Below are positions 53,696 to 62,821 of a stretch of 64,000 nucleotides of DNA, one piece after another. The number at the start of each line of letters is the position of its first letter. Within the stretch, counting starts at the first letter, position 1. Origin of the DNA: Pseudomonas weihenstephanensis (GTDB lineage Bacteria; Pseudomonadota; Gammaproteobacteria; Pseudomonadales; Pseudomonadaceae); contig NZ_JYLF01000001.1 in NCBI RefSeq assembly GCF_001043055.1, positions 248,001 to 312,000 on the forward strand. The letters run 5' to 3'. The notes under the pieces were generated by a model that was given only the letters and a program-made list of their open reading frames with translations, was not told where the DNA came from and ran no database searches. Position numbers and translations under genes: made by a program.

Positions 53696-54691
53696 TTATG
53701 CCGCTTGCTGAAACTGCTGCCGATATTGATTGGGCGACAGTTCGGTGTGCTGGCGAAACAGCCGCGCAAAGAAACTGGCGTCGTCGTAACCCACGTCGTA
53801 GCTGATGGTCTTGATGCTCTTGCGGGTCGCGGAGAGCAGCCCTTTGGCGGTCTCTATGCGCAGGCGTTGCAAGTAGTGCAAGGGTTTATCGCCGGTGGCC
53901 ATTTGGAAGCGGCGCATAAAATTGCGAATACTCATGCCGTGTTCGCGGGCGACGTCTTCAAAGCGGAACTTGTCAGCGAAGTGCTCTTCGAGCCAGTGCT
54001 GGATTTGCAGAATGATGACGTCTTGATGCAGTTTTTGCCCGCCAAAACCAATACGGCCCGGCGCGTAGTTGCGCTGCACTTCGTACAGAATGTCGCGCGC
54101 TACCGCCTGGGCTATGTTGGCGCCGCAGAAACGTTCGATCAGGTAAATGTACAGATCGCACGCCGAGGTCGGGCCACCTGCGCAGTACAGGTTGTCGGCG
54201 TCGGTCAGGTGCTTGTCTTGATTGAGATGTACGTGTGGGAAGCGTTCGGCGAAGGTGCTGAAAAAACGCCAATAGGTGGTCGCCTCTTTGCCATCCAGCA
54301 GCCCGGCTTCGGCCAGCCAAAACACCCCGGTGGCCTCGGCACATAAGACGGCGCCGCGGGCGTGTTGCGCGCGCAGCCAGGGAAGAATTTGCGGGTAGCG
54401 CTGGCAGAGTGTGTCGAAATCGTCCCAGAAGGCGGGCAGTACGATGATGTCGGAGTCTTCGAGGGCGCCGTCGACCGGCAGCATCACATTGCTGAAGCTT
54501 GAGACGGGAAGGCCGTCAGGGCTGACGAGGCGCGTTTCGAACGTTGCATTGAGGCCCTGGCCCAGTTGTTTACCGTGACGCAGGCTGGCGAGGTGGAAAA
54601 AATCCTTGGCTTGCATCAGGGTCGAGGCGAAGACCCGATCGATGGCCAATATGCTGACGCGCCGCAAGGGCGTGGAGAGATGACTAGACAT
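53696..54691 (-). CDS. GlxA-family transcriptional regulator (DJ-1/PfpI + AraC)
   Basis: A 331-residue regulator. The N-terminal part (RRVSILAIDRVFASTLMQAKD and the later AEATGVFWLAEAGLLDG elbow) is a DJ-1/PfpI class I amidotransferase-like domain without a clear nucleophile Cys at the usual elbow position (the first Cys is in ARGAVLCAEA). The C-terminal 100 residues form an AraC/XylS helix-turn-helix pair, with MSIRNFMRRFQMATGDKPLHYLQRLRIE and ISYDVGYDDASFFARLFRQHTELSPNQYRQ. The start ATG 54691 is weakly supported. Effector and target genes are unknown. Confidence 0.85.
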   Translation of the reverse strand: MSSHLSTPLRRVSILAIDRVFASTLMQAKDFFHLASLRHGKQLGQGLNATFETRLVSPDGLPVSSFSNVMLPVDGALEDSDIIVLPAFWDDFDTLCQRYPQILPWLRAQHARGAVLCAEATGVFWLAEAGLLDGKEATTYWRFFSTFAERFPHVHLNQDKHLTDADNLYCAGGPTSACDLYIYLIERFCGANIAQAVARDILYEVQRNYAPGRIGFGGQKLHQDVIILQIQHWLEEHFADKFRFEDVAREHGMSIRNFMRRFQMATGDKPLHYLQRLRIETAKGLLSATRKSIKTISYDVGYDDASFFARLFRQHTELSPNQYRQQFQQAA

Positions 54692-54843
54692 GATTTGATT
54701 ATTCTTATAGGTGAAATTGGTCAACTTACGGCTGGATCGTCTTATTTTCTGCTGGGCATGTCTAGTAGGAGTTGGCGCAGGCCGCGATCTTTTGATTTTC
54801 GATGGAAAAAGATCGCAGCCTACGCCAGCGGCGTGGAGTGTTA

Positions 54844-55884
54844 TTACGGTGCAGGGTTAGGCTGGGCGTTGTGAATCGCTTCGATGCCGGCGAGCACATC
54901 CTCAGACAGCGTCACGTTGACGCTGGCAATGTTGCTTGTAAGTTGTTCCATCGTGGTGGCGCCAATGATGTTGCTGGTGACAAAGGGTTGTTGTGTCACG
55001 TAGGCCAGCGCCATTTGAGCCGGGTCCAGGCCGTGTTCGCGTGCCAATGCGACGTAACGCTCGCTGGCAGCCACCGCTTGCGGGTTGGAATAGCGCGAGA
55101 AGCGGCTGTAAAGGCTCAGGCGGCCTTTTGGCGGCCGTGCCCCGCCGCTGTACTTGCCTGAGAGCATGCCGAACGCCAGGGGCGAGTAGGCGAGGAGGCC
55201 GCATTGTTCGCGAAGGGCGATTTCTGCCAGGCCCACTTCAAACGTGCGGTTGAGCAGGTTGTAGGGGTTCTGGATTGAAACTGCGCGGGGCCAGCCTCGG
55301 CTTTCGGCCAGTTGCAGGAACTTCATCGTGGCCCACGGGGTTTCGTTGGACAGGCCGATGTGGCGGATCTTGCCGGCTTTGACTTGTTCGTCGAGCGCTT
55401 CTAGGGTGTCTTCGAGCGGCGTGAACGTCTCGTCAGCGTGGTGCGTGTAGCCCAACTGGCCGAAGAAGTTGGTGCTGCGTTCAGGCCAGTGCAGCTGGTA
55501 GAGGTCGATCCAGTCGGTTTGCAGGCGTTTGAGGCTGGCGTCCAGCGCTTGCACGATGTGGTTGCGGTTGTGCTTGAGCTGACCGTCGCGGATGTAGTCA
55601 ATGCCATTGCCCGGGCCTGCAATCTTGCTGGCGAGCACCCAGTCAGCGCGATCGCCGCGGCTCTTGAACCAGTTACCGATACAGCGCTCGGTGCTGGCGT
55701 AGGTTTCAGCTTTGGGAGGGACCGGGTACATTTCAGCGGTGTCGATGAAATTGATGCCGGCGTTTTTAGCGTGTTCTATCTGAGCGAAGGCTTCATCCTG
55801 CGTGTTCTGCTCGCCCCAGGTCATGGTTCCAAGGCCAATTGCGCTCACGTTCAGGTCGGTTCGGCCTAGCTGGCGGTAGTCCAT
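54844..55884 (-). CDS. NADP(H)-dependent aldo/keto reductase (Tas-like)
   Basis: A 346-residue aldo/keto reductase. The catalytic tetrad includes D48, Y53 and K87 (NFIDTAEMYPVP, ASKIAG), and His lies in DLYQLHWPER. The sequence AIGLGTMTWGEQN is typical of the Tas branch. CCGAAGGAGC precedes ATG 55884; a longer upstream frame to 56076 crosses the rplM promoter region and is rejected. Orthologue of PA4434 by position upstream of rplM. Confidence 0.92.
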   Translation of the reverse strand: MDYRQLGRTDLNVSAIGLGTMTWGEQNTQDEAFAQIEHAKNAGINFIDTAEMYPVPPKAETYASTERCIGNWFKSRGDRADWVLASKIAGPGNGIDYIRDGQLKHNRNHIVQALDASLKRLQTDWIDLYQLHWPERSTNFFGQLGYTHHADETFTPLEDTLEALDEQVKAGKIRHIGLSNETPWATMKFLQLAESRGWPRAVSIQNPYNLLNRTFEVGLAEIALREQCGLLAYSPLAFGMLSGKYSGGARPPKGRLSLYSRFSRYSNPQAVAASERYVALAREHGLDPAQMALAYVTQQPFVTSNIIGATTMEQLTSNIASVNVTLSEDVLAGIEAIHNAQPNPAP

Positions 55885-56053
55885 ACGGTGCTCCTTCGGG
55901 GAAAGAATCATAAAAGCAGGTTGTAATTTTTTTCGCAATCTGGATAATTGCCGACCTCTTTCTGCAGTGGAAGTGATGCGCCGCCTGCCGAAGAATCTTG
56001 CCGTTGAACGGACGCGCTGACCCGAGCCCCCGATAGCGTCTGTACCCGGCTGC

Positions 56054-56069
56054 CTTTGACTTGTCAAAG
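56054..56069. promoter_or_regulatory. Palindrome over the -35 of the rplM promoter
   Basis: CTTTGAC and GTCAAAG form a perfect 7-2-7 inverted repeat. The candidate -35 TTGTCA (56061-56066) is inside the right half. It may be an operator, or may be chance composition at a strong promoter. Confidence 0.4.
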
Positions 56070-56089
56070 TACGCACTATTCAGTAAGAT
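56061..56089 (+). promoter_or_regulatory. Promoter of rplM-rpsI
   Basis: TTGTCA (56061-56066) and TAAGAT (56084-56089) are 17 bp apart. The predicted start is about 35 bp upstream of rplM. Good agreement with sigma-70 consensus. Confidence 0.75.
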
Positions 56090-56130
56090 CCGCCGTCTAA
56101 TTTACAGGGCGGCCCCTGAGGCTATAAAGA

Positions 56131-56559
56131 ATGAAAACTTTTACTGCTAAACCAGAAACAGTAAAGCACGACTGGTTTGTCGTCGACGCTGCTGGCCAGA
56201 CCCTGGGTCGTCTGGCTACCGAGATCGCGAGCCGTCTGCGTGGTAAGCACAAGCCGGAATACACTCCGCACGTTGACACCGGTGACTACATCGTTGTTAT
56301 CAATGCTGAGCAGATCCGTGTCACTGGTGCAAAAACCTCTGACAAAATGTACTACTCTCACTCCGGTTTCCCGGGCGGGATTAAGTCGATCAACTTCGAA
56401 AAGCTGATCGCCAAAGCTCCTGAGCGCGTGATCGAGACCGCGGTTAAAGGCATGCTGCCTAAAAACCCACTGGGTCGCGACATGTACCGTAAGCTGAAAG
56501 TCTATGCGGGCGCTGTTCACCCTCATACTGCTCAGCAGCCCCAAGAACTGAAGTTTTAA
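56131..56559 (+). CDS. rplM: 50S ribosomal protein L13
   Basis: A 142-residue ribosomal protein, one of the first assembled on 23S r[23 protein letters not shown] and [21 protein letters not shown] are the family signatures, and length matches E. coli. Followed 14 bp later by rpsI, the usual operon. Confidence 0.99.
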   Translation: MKTFTAKPETVKHDWFVVDAAGQTLGRLATEIASRLRGKHKPEYTPHVDTGDYIVVINAEQIRVTGAKTSDKMYYSHSGFPGGIKSINFEKLIAKAPERVIETAVKGMLPKNPLGRDMYRKLKVYAGAVHPHTAQQPQELKF

Positions 56560-56573
56560 CGGAATAGTTCATT

Positions 56574-56966
56574 ATGTCGGCGACTCAAAACTACGGCACT
56601 GGCCGTCGTAAAACCGCAACCGCTCGCGTTTTCCTGCGTCCGGGTACCGGTAACATCTCGATCAACAACCGCACTCTGGAGAATTTCTTCGGTCGCGAAA
56701 CTGCCCGCATGGTAGTTCGTCAGCCGCTGGAACTGACTGAGACTGTCGAGAAATTCGACATCTACGTCACCGTGATCGGTGGTGGTGTAAGTGGTCAAGC
56801 TGGCGCAATCCGCCACGGTATCACTCGCGCACTGATGCAGTACGACGAAACTCTGCGTGGCGCTCTGCGCAAAGCAGGCTTCGTAACTCGCGATGCTCGT
56901 GAAGTTGAACGTAAGAAAGTCGGTCTGCGTAAAGCGCGTAAGCGTCCGCAGTACTCGAAGCGTTAA
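56574..56966 (+). CDS. rpsI: 30S ribosomal protein S9
   Basis: A 130-residue ribosomal protein whose C-terminal tail ([14 protein letters not shown]) contacts the P-site t[24 protein letters not shown] and [15 protein letters not shown] are family signatures. Co-transcribed with rplM and followed by a terminator. Confidence 0.99.
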   Translation: MSATQNYGTGRRKTATARVFLRPGTGNISINNRTLENFFGRETARMVVRQPLELTETVEKFDIYVTVIGGGVSGQAGAIRHGITRALMQYDETLRGALRKAGFVTRDAREVERKKVGLRKARKRPQYSKR

Positions 56967-56986
56967 TTCGCAGCTTCGTTCAAAAG

Positions 56987-57018
56987 CGCCCAGTCTCCTT
57001 CGGAGCTGGGCGTTTTTT
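56987..57018 (+). terminator. Terminator of rplM-rpsI
   Basis: CGCCCAG and CTGGGCG form the stem with TCTCCTTCGGAG as an inner hairpin, followed by TTTTTT. 20 bp beyond the rpsI stop. Confidence 0.85.
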
Positions 57019-57046
57019 ATGGGTGATGATTTATTGGTGTGACAAC

Positions 57047-57073
57047 TTGCCACATCCAGCAAATGCCTATACT
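57047..57073 (+). promoter_or_regulatory. Candidate promoter of petABC
   Basis: TTGCCA (57047-57052) and TATACT (57068-57073) are 15 bp apart, slightly short of the optimum. The 147-bp leader to the petA start is AT-rich near the end (TTTTTATAAG). No other promoter candidate is clearly better. Confidence 0.4.
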
Positions 57074-57219
57074 ACAAGGCTTGTAGCCGCCCGAGAGCGG
57101 TAATTACCTTGTCAGAGTAGGGGCTTTTCATTACCATTCTGCAAAATTTTTATAAGTTCAGATTTTTACTTAGTAGATGCCTGATTTAACAGGCCACAAA
57201 GCTGATGGGAGAGGACTGA

Positions 57220-57813
57220 ATGAGCAATGACGGCGTAAATGTCGGCCGGCGTCGCTTCCTCGTAGCAGCCACATCCGTGGTGGGTGCTGCAGGAGCGGTG
57301 GGGGCGGCAGTCCCGTTTGTGGGGTCGTGGTTCCCCAGTGCCAAGGCGAAAGCCGCTGGCGCACCGGTCAAGATCAATATTGCAAAGGTTGAGCCAGGTC
57401 AGCAGATGATTGCTGAGTGGCGTGGTCAACCGGTTTTCATTGTCCGGCGCACCGAGGAGATTCTGTCGAATCTCAAGAAGGTTGAGGGGCAGCTCGCTGA
57501 CCCGAATTCCGCACAGTCTGATCAGCCCGAGAATGCCAAGAACGAATACCGCTCTATCAAACCAGAAATTCTGGTGTTGGTAGGCCTGTGTACTCACTTG
57601 GGTTGTTCGCCGACGTTCCGCCCCGAGGTTGCACCTGTTGATCTTGGCAAGGATTGGGTCGGTGGCTATTTCTGCCCATGTCATGGTTCGCACTATGATT
57701 TGGCCGGTCGCGTTTACAAGTCTCAACCCGCCCCGCTGAACCTGCCGGTGCCGCCTTATCAGTATCTCGATGACAGCACTATTCTCGTTGGCGTCGCTGA
57801 AGGGGAAGCGTAA
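57220..57813 (+). CDS. petA: Ubiquinol-cytochrome c reductase Rieske iron-sulfur subunit
   Basis: A 197-residue subunit of the cytochrome bc1 complex. It begins with a twin-arginine-like signal anchor (GRRRFLVAATSVVGAAGAVG). The 2Fe-2S ligands are Cys124/His126 (LCTHLGCSP) and Cys152/His155 (FCPCHGSHYD), with Cys129-Cys154 as the disulfide. GGAGAG precedes the ATG. Start of the petABC operon. Confidence 0.97.
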   Translation: MSNDGVNVGRRRFLVAATSVVGAAGAVGAAVPFVGSWFPSAKAKAAGAPVKINIAKVEPGQQMIAEWRGQPVFIVRRTEEILSNLKKVEGQLADPNSAQSDQPENAKNEYRSIKPEILVLVGLCTHLGCSPTFRPEVAPVDLGKDWVGGYFCPCHGSHYDLAGRVYKSQPAPLNLPVPPYQYLDDSTILVGVAEGEA

Positions 57814-59024
57814 TGAGTAAGTTCATGGATTGGGTGGATGCCCGCTTCCCTGCCACAAAAATGTGGGAAGACCATCTCAGCAAGTATTACGCCCCGAAGA
57901 ACTTCAACTTCTTCTACTTTTTCGGCTCCCTCGCGTTACTGGTTCTGGTCAACCAGATCGTAACCGGTGTGTGGCTGACGATGAGTTACACGCCGTCGGC
58001 GGAAGAGGCTTTTGCTTCTGTCGAATACATCATGCGTGACGTCGAATACGGCTCCATCTTGCGCTATCTGCACTCAACCGGTGCGTCGGCGTTCTTTGTC
58101 GTGGTGTATTTGCACATGTTCCGTGGCTTGCTTTACGGCTCGTACCAGAAGCCGCGTGAGCTGGTCTGGCTGTTCGGCATGATGATTTACCTGGCGCTGA
58201 TGGCTGAGGCCTTCATGGGTTACTTGCTGCCTTGGGGGCAAATGTCCTACTGGGGTGCGCAGGTGATCATTTCGCTGTTTGGCGCGATTCCAGTGATCGG
58301 TAACGACCTGACTCAGTGGATCCGTGGTGATTACCTGATCTCCGGCATTACCCTGAACCGCTTCTTTGCCTTGCACGTTGTGGCCTTGCCAATCGTGATT
58401 CTGGGTCTGGTGGTGTTGCACATTCTCGCCTTGCACGAAGTCGGGTCCAACAACCCGGATGGCGTGGACATCAAGAAACACAAAGACGAAAACGGTATCC
58501 CGCTGGATGGCATTCCTTTCCATCCGTACTACACCGTTAAAGATATTGTCGGCGTAGTGGTGTTCCTGTTTGTTTTCTGCTCGATTGTGTTCTTCTTCCC
58601 GGAAATGGGTGGTTACTTCCTGGAAAAACCGAACTTTGAACAGGCTAACGCCTTCAAAACGCCGGAACACATTGCGCCTGTGTGGTACTTCACGCCGTTC
58701 TACGCGATCTTGCGTGCGATCCCTGACAAGTTGATGGGCGTTATTGCCATGGGCGCAGCGATTGCCGTGCTGTTCGTGTTGCCGTGGCTGGACCGCAGTC
58801 CTGTCAAATCCATGCGTTACAAAGGCTGGATGAGCAAAATTTGGCTGTGGGTGTTCTGCATCTGCTTCGTGATTCTGGGTGTGTTGGGTGTATTGGCACC
58901 GACCCCGGGCCGCACGTTGTTGTCGCAGGTGTGTACGTTCCTGTACTTCGCCTACTTCATTCTGATGCCGTTCTACACCAGGCTTGAGAAGACCAAACCG
59001 GTTCCGGAAAGGGTGACTGGCTGA
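57813..59024 (+). CDS. petB: Cytochrome b of the bc1 complex
   Basis: A 403-residue integral membrane subunit that binds two b hemes and the Qo/Qi sites. The heme histidines lie in LHSTGASAFFVVVYLHMFRG and in the FFALHVVALPIVILGLVVLH helix; GYLLPWGQMSYWGAQV and the PEWY-like APVWYFTPFYAILRAIPDKL motif follow. Bacterial cytochrome b length is normal. The ATG overlaps the petA stop (TAATG). Confidence 0.97.
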   Translation: MSKFMDWVDARFPATKMWEDHLSKYYAPKNFNFFYFFGSLALLVLVNQIVTGVWLTMSYTPSAEEAFASVEYIMRDVEYGSILRYLHSTGASAFFVVVYLHMFRGLLYGSYQKPRELVWLFGMMIYLALMAEAFMGYLLPWGQMSYWGAQVIISLFGAIPVIGNDLTQWIRGDYLISGITLNRFFALHVVALPIVILGLVVLHILALHEVGSNNPDGVDIKKHKDENGIPLDGIPFHPYYTVKDIVGVVVFLFVFCSIVFFFPEMGGYFLEKPNFEQANAFKTPEHIAPVWYFTPFYAILRAIPDKLMGVIAMGAAIAVLFVLPWLDRSPVKSMRYKGWMSKIWLWVFCICFVILGVLGVLAPTPGRTLLSQVCTFLYFAYFILMPFYTRLEKTKPVPERVTG

Positions 59025-59803
59025 TGAAAAAGCTATTTGCTGTATTGATGCTTGCTGTGATGCCTGCACTGTCTTTCGCTGCGGAGCAGGGTGTTCAGCT
59101 CGACAAAGTCGATATCGATGTGTCTGACAAAGCTGCCATGCAGGACGGTGCGCGTACGTTCGCCAACTACTGCATGGGCTGTCACAGTGCCAAGTTCCAG
59201 CGTTACGAGCGTGTTGCAGACGACTTGGGCATCCCCCACGACGTCATGCTCGATAACTTGGTGCTGACGGGCGCCAAGATTGGCGATCACATGAACATCG
59301 GCATGACGCCTGAAGATGCCAAGGCCTGGTTCGGGGCTGCACCGCCTGACCTGACATTGGTAGCTCGCGTTCGTGGTACCGATTGGTTGTACAGCTACCT
59401 GCGTTCTTTCTATGAAGACCCGTCGCGCCCTTGGGGTGTGAACAACAAGGTCTTCCCGAACGTGGGCATGCCTAACGTCCTTGCACCGCTGCAAGGTCGT
59501 CAGGTCATTGGCTGCAAGCAAGTTCAGATCGTCGAAGACGGCAAGAAGCAGTATGATCCGCTCACCGGCACGCCTTTGACACATGAAGCGTGCGACCAGC
59601 TGACAGTGTTGCCAAAAACTGGCGCCCTGACTGAGGAGCAGTTCGATGAGAAGATCAAGAACCTTGTGACCTTCCTGGCCTATTCGGCCAACCCGGTGAA
59701 GCTTGAACATCAGCGCATCGGTACTTACGTACTGCTCTATCTGGCCTTCTTCTTTGTATTCGCCTATCTGCTGAAGCGTGAATACTGGAAAGACGTGCAC
59801 TGA
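59024..59803 (+). CDS. petC: Cytochrome c1 of the bc1 complex
   Basis: A 259-residue c-type cytochrome with signal peptide (KKLFAVLMLAVMPALSFAA). The heme-binding motif is CMGCH at residues 50-54. A membrane anchor near the C-terminus (RIGTYVLLYLAFFFVFAYLL) ends with the cytosolic tail. The start is coupled to petB (TGATG overlap). Confidence 0.97.
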   Translation: MKKLFAVLMLAVMPALSFAAEQGVQLDKVDIDVSDKAAMQDGARTFANYCMGCHSAKFQRYERVADDLGIPHDVMLDNLVLTGAKIGDHMNIGMTPEDAKAWFGAAPPDLTLVARVRGTDWLYSYLRSFYEDPSRPWGVNNKVFPNVGMPNVLAPLQGRQVIGCKQVQIVEDGKKQYDPLTGTPLTHEACDQLTVLPKTGALTEEQFDEKIKNLVTFLAYSANPVKLEHQRIGTYVLLYLAFFFVFAYLLKREYWKDVH

Positions 59804-59833
59804 TATCGTTACACGCATTGCTGTTAAACGTGC

Positions 59834-59952
59834 GCGCCCGAGGGTGTCTCTGAATAGGTAACAGTGCAGGATGGGTGGCAAGTGAGGTCTTACGACATTG
59901 CTTGCCACGGTTCTGCGGTTACTGGAGGCTCACCTCGGGCGCTTTCGTTTTT
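59834..59952 (+). terminator. Long nested palindrome between petC and sspA
   Basis: Outer arms GCGCCCGAGGGTG and CACCTCGGGCGC (59834-59846, 59931-59942) are followed by TTTCGTTTTT. Inside, GTAAC / GTTAC, GCAG / CTGC and the strong GTGGCAAG / CTTGCCAC (59875-59882, 59901-59908) are nested in order. It can terminate petABC transcription; the interior forms a compact structured RNA. sspA begins 38 bp after it. Confidence 0.65.
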
Positions 59953-59989
59953 CTGCTTCTGACCATTTCAACAAGCGAGGAGGACCGCC

Positions 59990-60607
59990 ATGGGCGTGAC
60001 CAATCGGTTGGCCTGTTACTCCGACCCCGCCGACCACTATTCCCATCGAGTACGCATTGTGCTCGCCGAGAAAGGTGTCAGCGCCGAGATCATTAGTGTG
60101 GAGGCGGGTCGTCAACCGCCCAAATTGATCGAAGTGAACCCCTACGGCAGCCTGCCAACACTGGTCGATCGCGACCTGGCGTTGTGGGAGTCGACGGTGG
60201 TAATGGAATACCTGGATGAGCGTTATCCACACCCCCCTTTGCTGCCGGTTTATCCGGTGGCGCGTGCCAATAGCCGCCTGTTGATTCATCGCATTCAGCG
60301 TGACTGGTGCGCCTTGGTCGATTTGATTCTCGACACACGCACCAAAGAGCCTGCACGGGTGCAGGCGCGTAAAGAGTTGCGCGAGAGCCTCACAGGTGTA
60401 TCGGCTTTATTTGCAGACAAGCCTTTTTTCCTCAGTGATGAGCAAAGTCTGGTCGATTGCTGTCTATTGCCGATACTCTGGCGTTTGCCAATTTTGGGTA
60501 TTGAACTGCCGCGGCCTGCCAAGCCGCTGCTTGATTATATGGAGCGCCAGTTTGCGCGTGAGGCTTTCCAGGCAAGCTTGTCTGGTGTCGAACGCGACAT
60601 GCGCTAA
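59990..60607 (+). CDS. sspA: Stringent starvation protein A
   Basis: A 205-residue RNA-polymerase-associated protein with a GST-like fold. The N-terminal thioredoxin-like domain starts [20 protein letters not shown] and has the [16 protein letters not shown] strand, while the C-terminal domain is helical. It lacks GST catalysis. GCGAGGAGG precedes the ATG. Next to sspB in the conserved order petABC-sspAB. Confidence 0.95.
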   Translation: MGVTNRLACYSDPADHYSHRVRIVLAEKGVSAEIISVEAGRQPPKLIEVNPYGSLPTLVDRDLALWESTVVMEYLDERYPHPPLLPVYPVARANSRLLIHRIQRDWCALVDLILDTRTKEPARVQARKELRESLTGVSALFADKPFFLSDEQSLVDCCLLPILWRLPILGIELPRPAKPLLDYMERQFAREAFQASLSGVERDMR

Positions 60608-60624
60608 GGCTTTAGGAGTCCTTT

Positions 60625-61038
60625 ATGAATTCAAGTCGACCTTATTTGGTGCGTGCGCTCTATGAGTGGATTGTGGACAACGATTGCACGCCGCACATGT
60701 TGGTTAATTCCAATTACCCGAAGGTACAAGTGCCTCAGGGTTTTGCCAGTGACGGGCAGATTGTACTGAACGTATCGCCCGTTGCTGTGCGCAACATGCA
60801 CATGGACAACGAAGCTGTCAGCTTCGAAGGTCGCTTTGGCGGTGTGCCACATACGCTGTACGTGCCTATTGAGGCTATTTTAGGGGTTTACGCCCGTGAG
60901 AATGGTCAGGGTATGGTGTTTGACCTTGAAGAGTCTCTTGAGGCAGATGACGAGGTTGAGGTGGATGACGAGCTGTCGCCTCCAGGCTCCGAGCCGCCGC
61001 GTCCTAGCGGTCGTCCAAGCCTGAAAGTGGTGAAGTAA
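60625..61038 (+). CDS. sspB: ClpXP protease specificity-enhancing factor SspB
   Basis: A 137-residue adaptor that delivers ssrA-tagged proteins to ClpXP. The substrate-binding domain contains RPYLVRALYEWIVDNDCTPH and the QIVLNVSPVAVRNMHMDNEAVSF strand. The C-terminal tail is Asp/Glu-rich, ending RPSLKVVK, the ClpX-binding module. It starts 17 bp after sspA. Confidence 0.96.
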   Translation: MNSSRPYLVRALYEWIVDNDCTPHMLVNSNYPKVQVPQGFASDGQIVLNVSPVAVRNMHMDNEAVSFEGRFGGVPHTLYVPIEAILGVYARENGQGMVFDLEESLEADDEVEVDDELSPPGSEPPRPSGRPSLKVVK

Positions 61039-61040
61039 TA

Positions 61041-61071
61041 AAAAAGGCGACCTGAGAAGGTCGCCTTTTTT
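61041..61071. terminator. Terminator after sspB
   Basis: AAAAAGGCGACCT and AGGTCGCCTTTTT form a perfect stem around GAGA with T-runs on both strands. It separates sspAB from the opposite BON-gmhA-yraN-lpoA operon. Confidence 0.9.
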
Positions 61072-61148
61072 GTACGTGCGGTGCAGGCATGAGCGCGCTT
61101 GCGATGATAGTGGCGCGGTTTATTGCAAAAAACGGGTGCGCATCGCAA

Positions 61149-62320
<1,172 letters not shown>

Positions 62321-62458
62321 CTATGTGACCTTAAGTAGGGCGGCTGGTCGGGCGTGATTCAGGTGTTCCTGAGTGACTTCCCGGCACAAAAAAATGTGCG
62401 GCCCGCAAAGCAAAGCAAAATCGTTAATAAAAGGGGGCTGGAGTCGGTTCGCCAGCGT

Positions 62459-62821
62459 TTAGCTGTCGAAGGCGTTCCGTAGCCAGTTCAAATGGGGTGT
62501 GGAGCTGTCGATGGCGACGACATCGAATCTGCACGGGTGATTGGCCCAGCGGGTTTCACGCTGTAAAAAATACTCGGCAGCCAACACCAGCTTTCGGCAC
62601 TTGCTGGCATCAATGCTGGCCAGTGCACCACCCCATTGCGCGTGCGTGCGGTAACGAACTTCGACGAATACTACTGTATCGCCGTCGAGCATGACCAGAT
62701 CCAGCTCGCCGCGCTTGCACAGCCAATTCTGAGCCAGCAAGCGCAACCCGTGTTGCTCAAGGTGCCGGAGCGCCAGGTGCTCGGCATCCTTGCCGGATTG
62801 TTGGCGTGAGCGGTCGGGCAT
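62459..62821 (-). CDS. yraN: YraN family protein (UPF0102)
   Basis: A 120-residue protein of the PD-(D/E)XK nuclease-like YraN family; the endonuclease-fold residues are visible in CKRGELDLVMLDGDTVVFVEVRYRTHAQWGG. It starts with ATG 62821, which shares one base with the lpoA stop (TGATG). The longer upstream frame overlaps lpoA and is rejected. Function not established. Confidence 0.9.
   Translation of the reverse strand: MPDRSRQQSGKDAEHLALRHLEQHGLRLLAQNWLCKRGELDLVMLDGDTVVFVEVRYRTHAQWGGALASIDASKCRKLVLAAEYFLQRETRWANHPCRFDVVAIDSSTPHLNWLRNAFDS

Noticed and set aside
55885..56076. N-terminal extension of the aldo/keto reductase by 64 codons
   Set aside because: It crosses the rplM promoter region and adds no domain; AAGGAG directly precedes ATG 55884.
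59870..59912. Possible tRNA-like fold in the petC-sspA spacer
   Set aside because: The GTGGCAAG/CTTGCCAC hairpin lacks a T-loop GTTCRA and a cloverleaf; it fits better as part of the nested palindrome.
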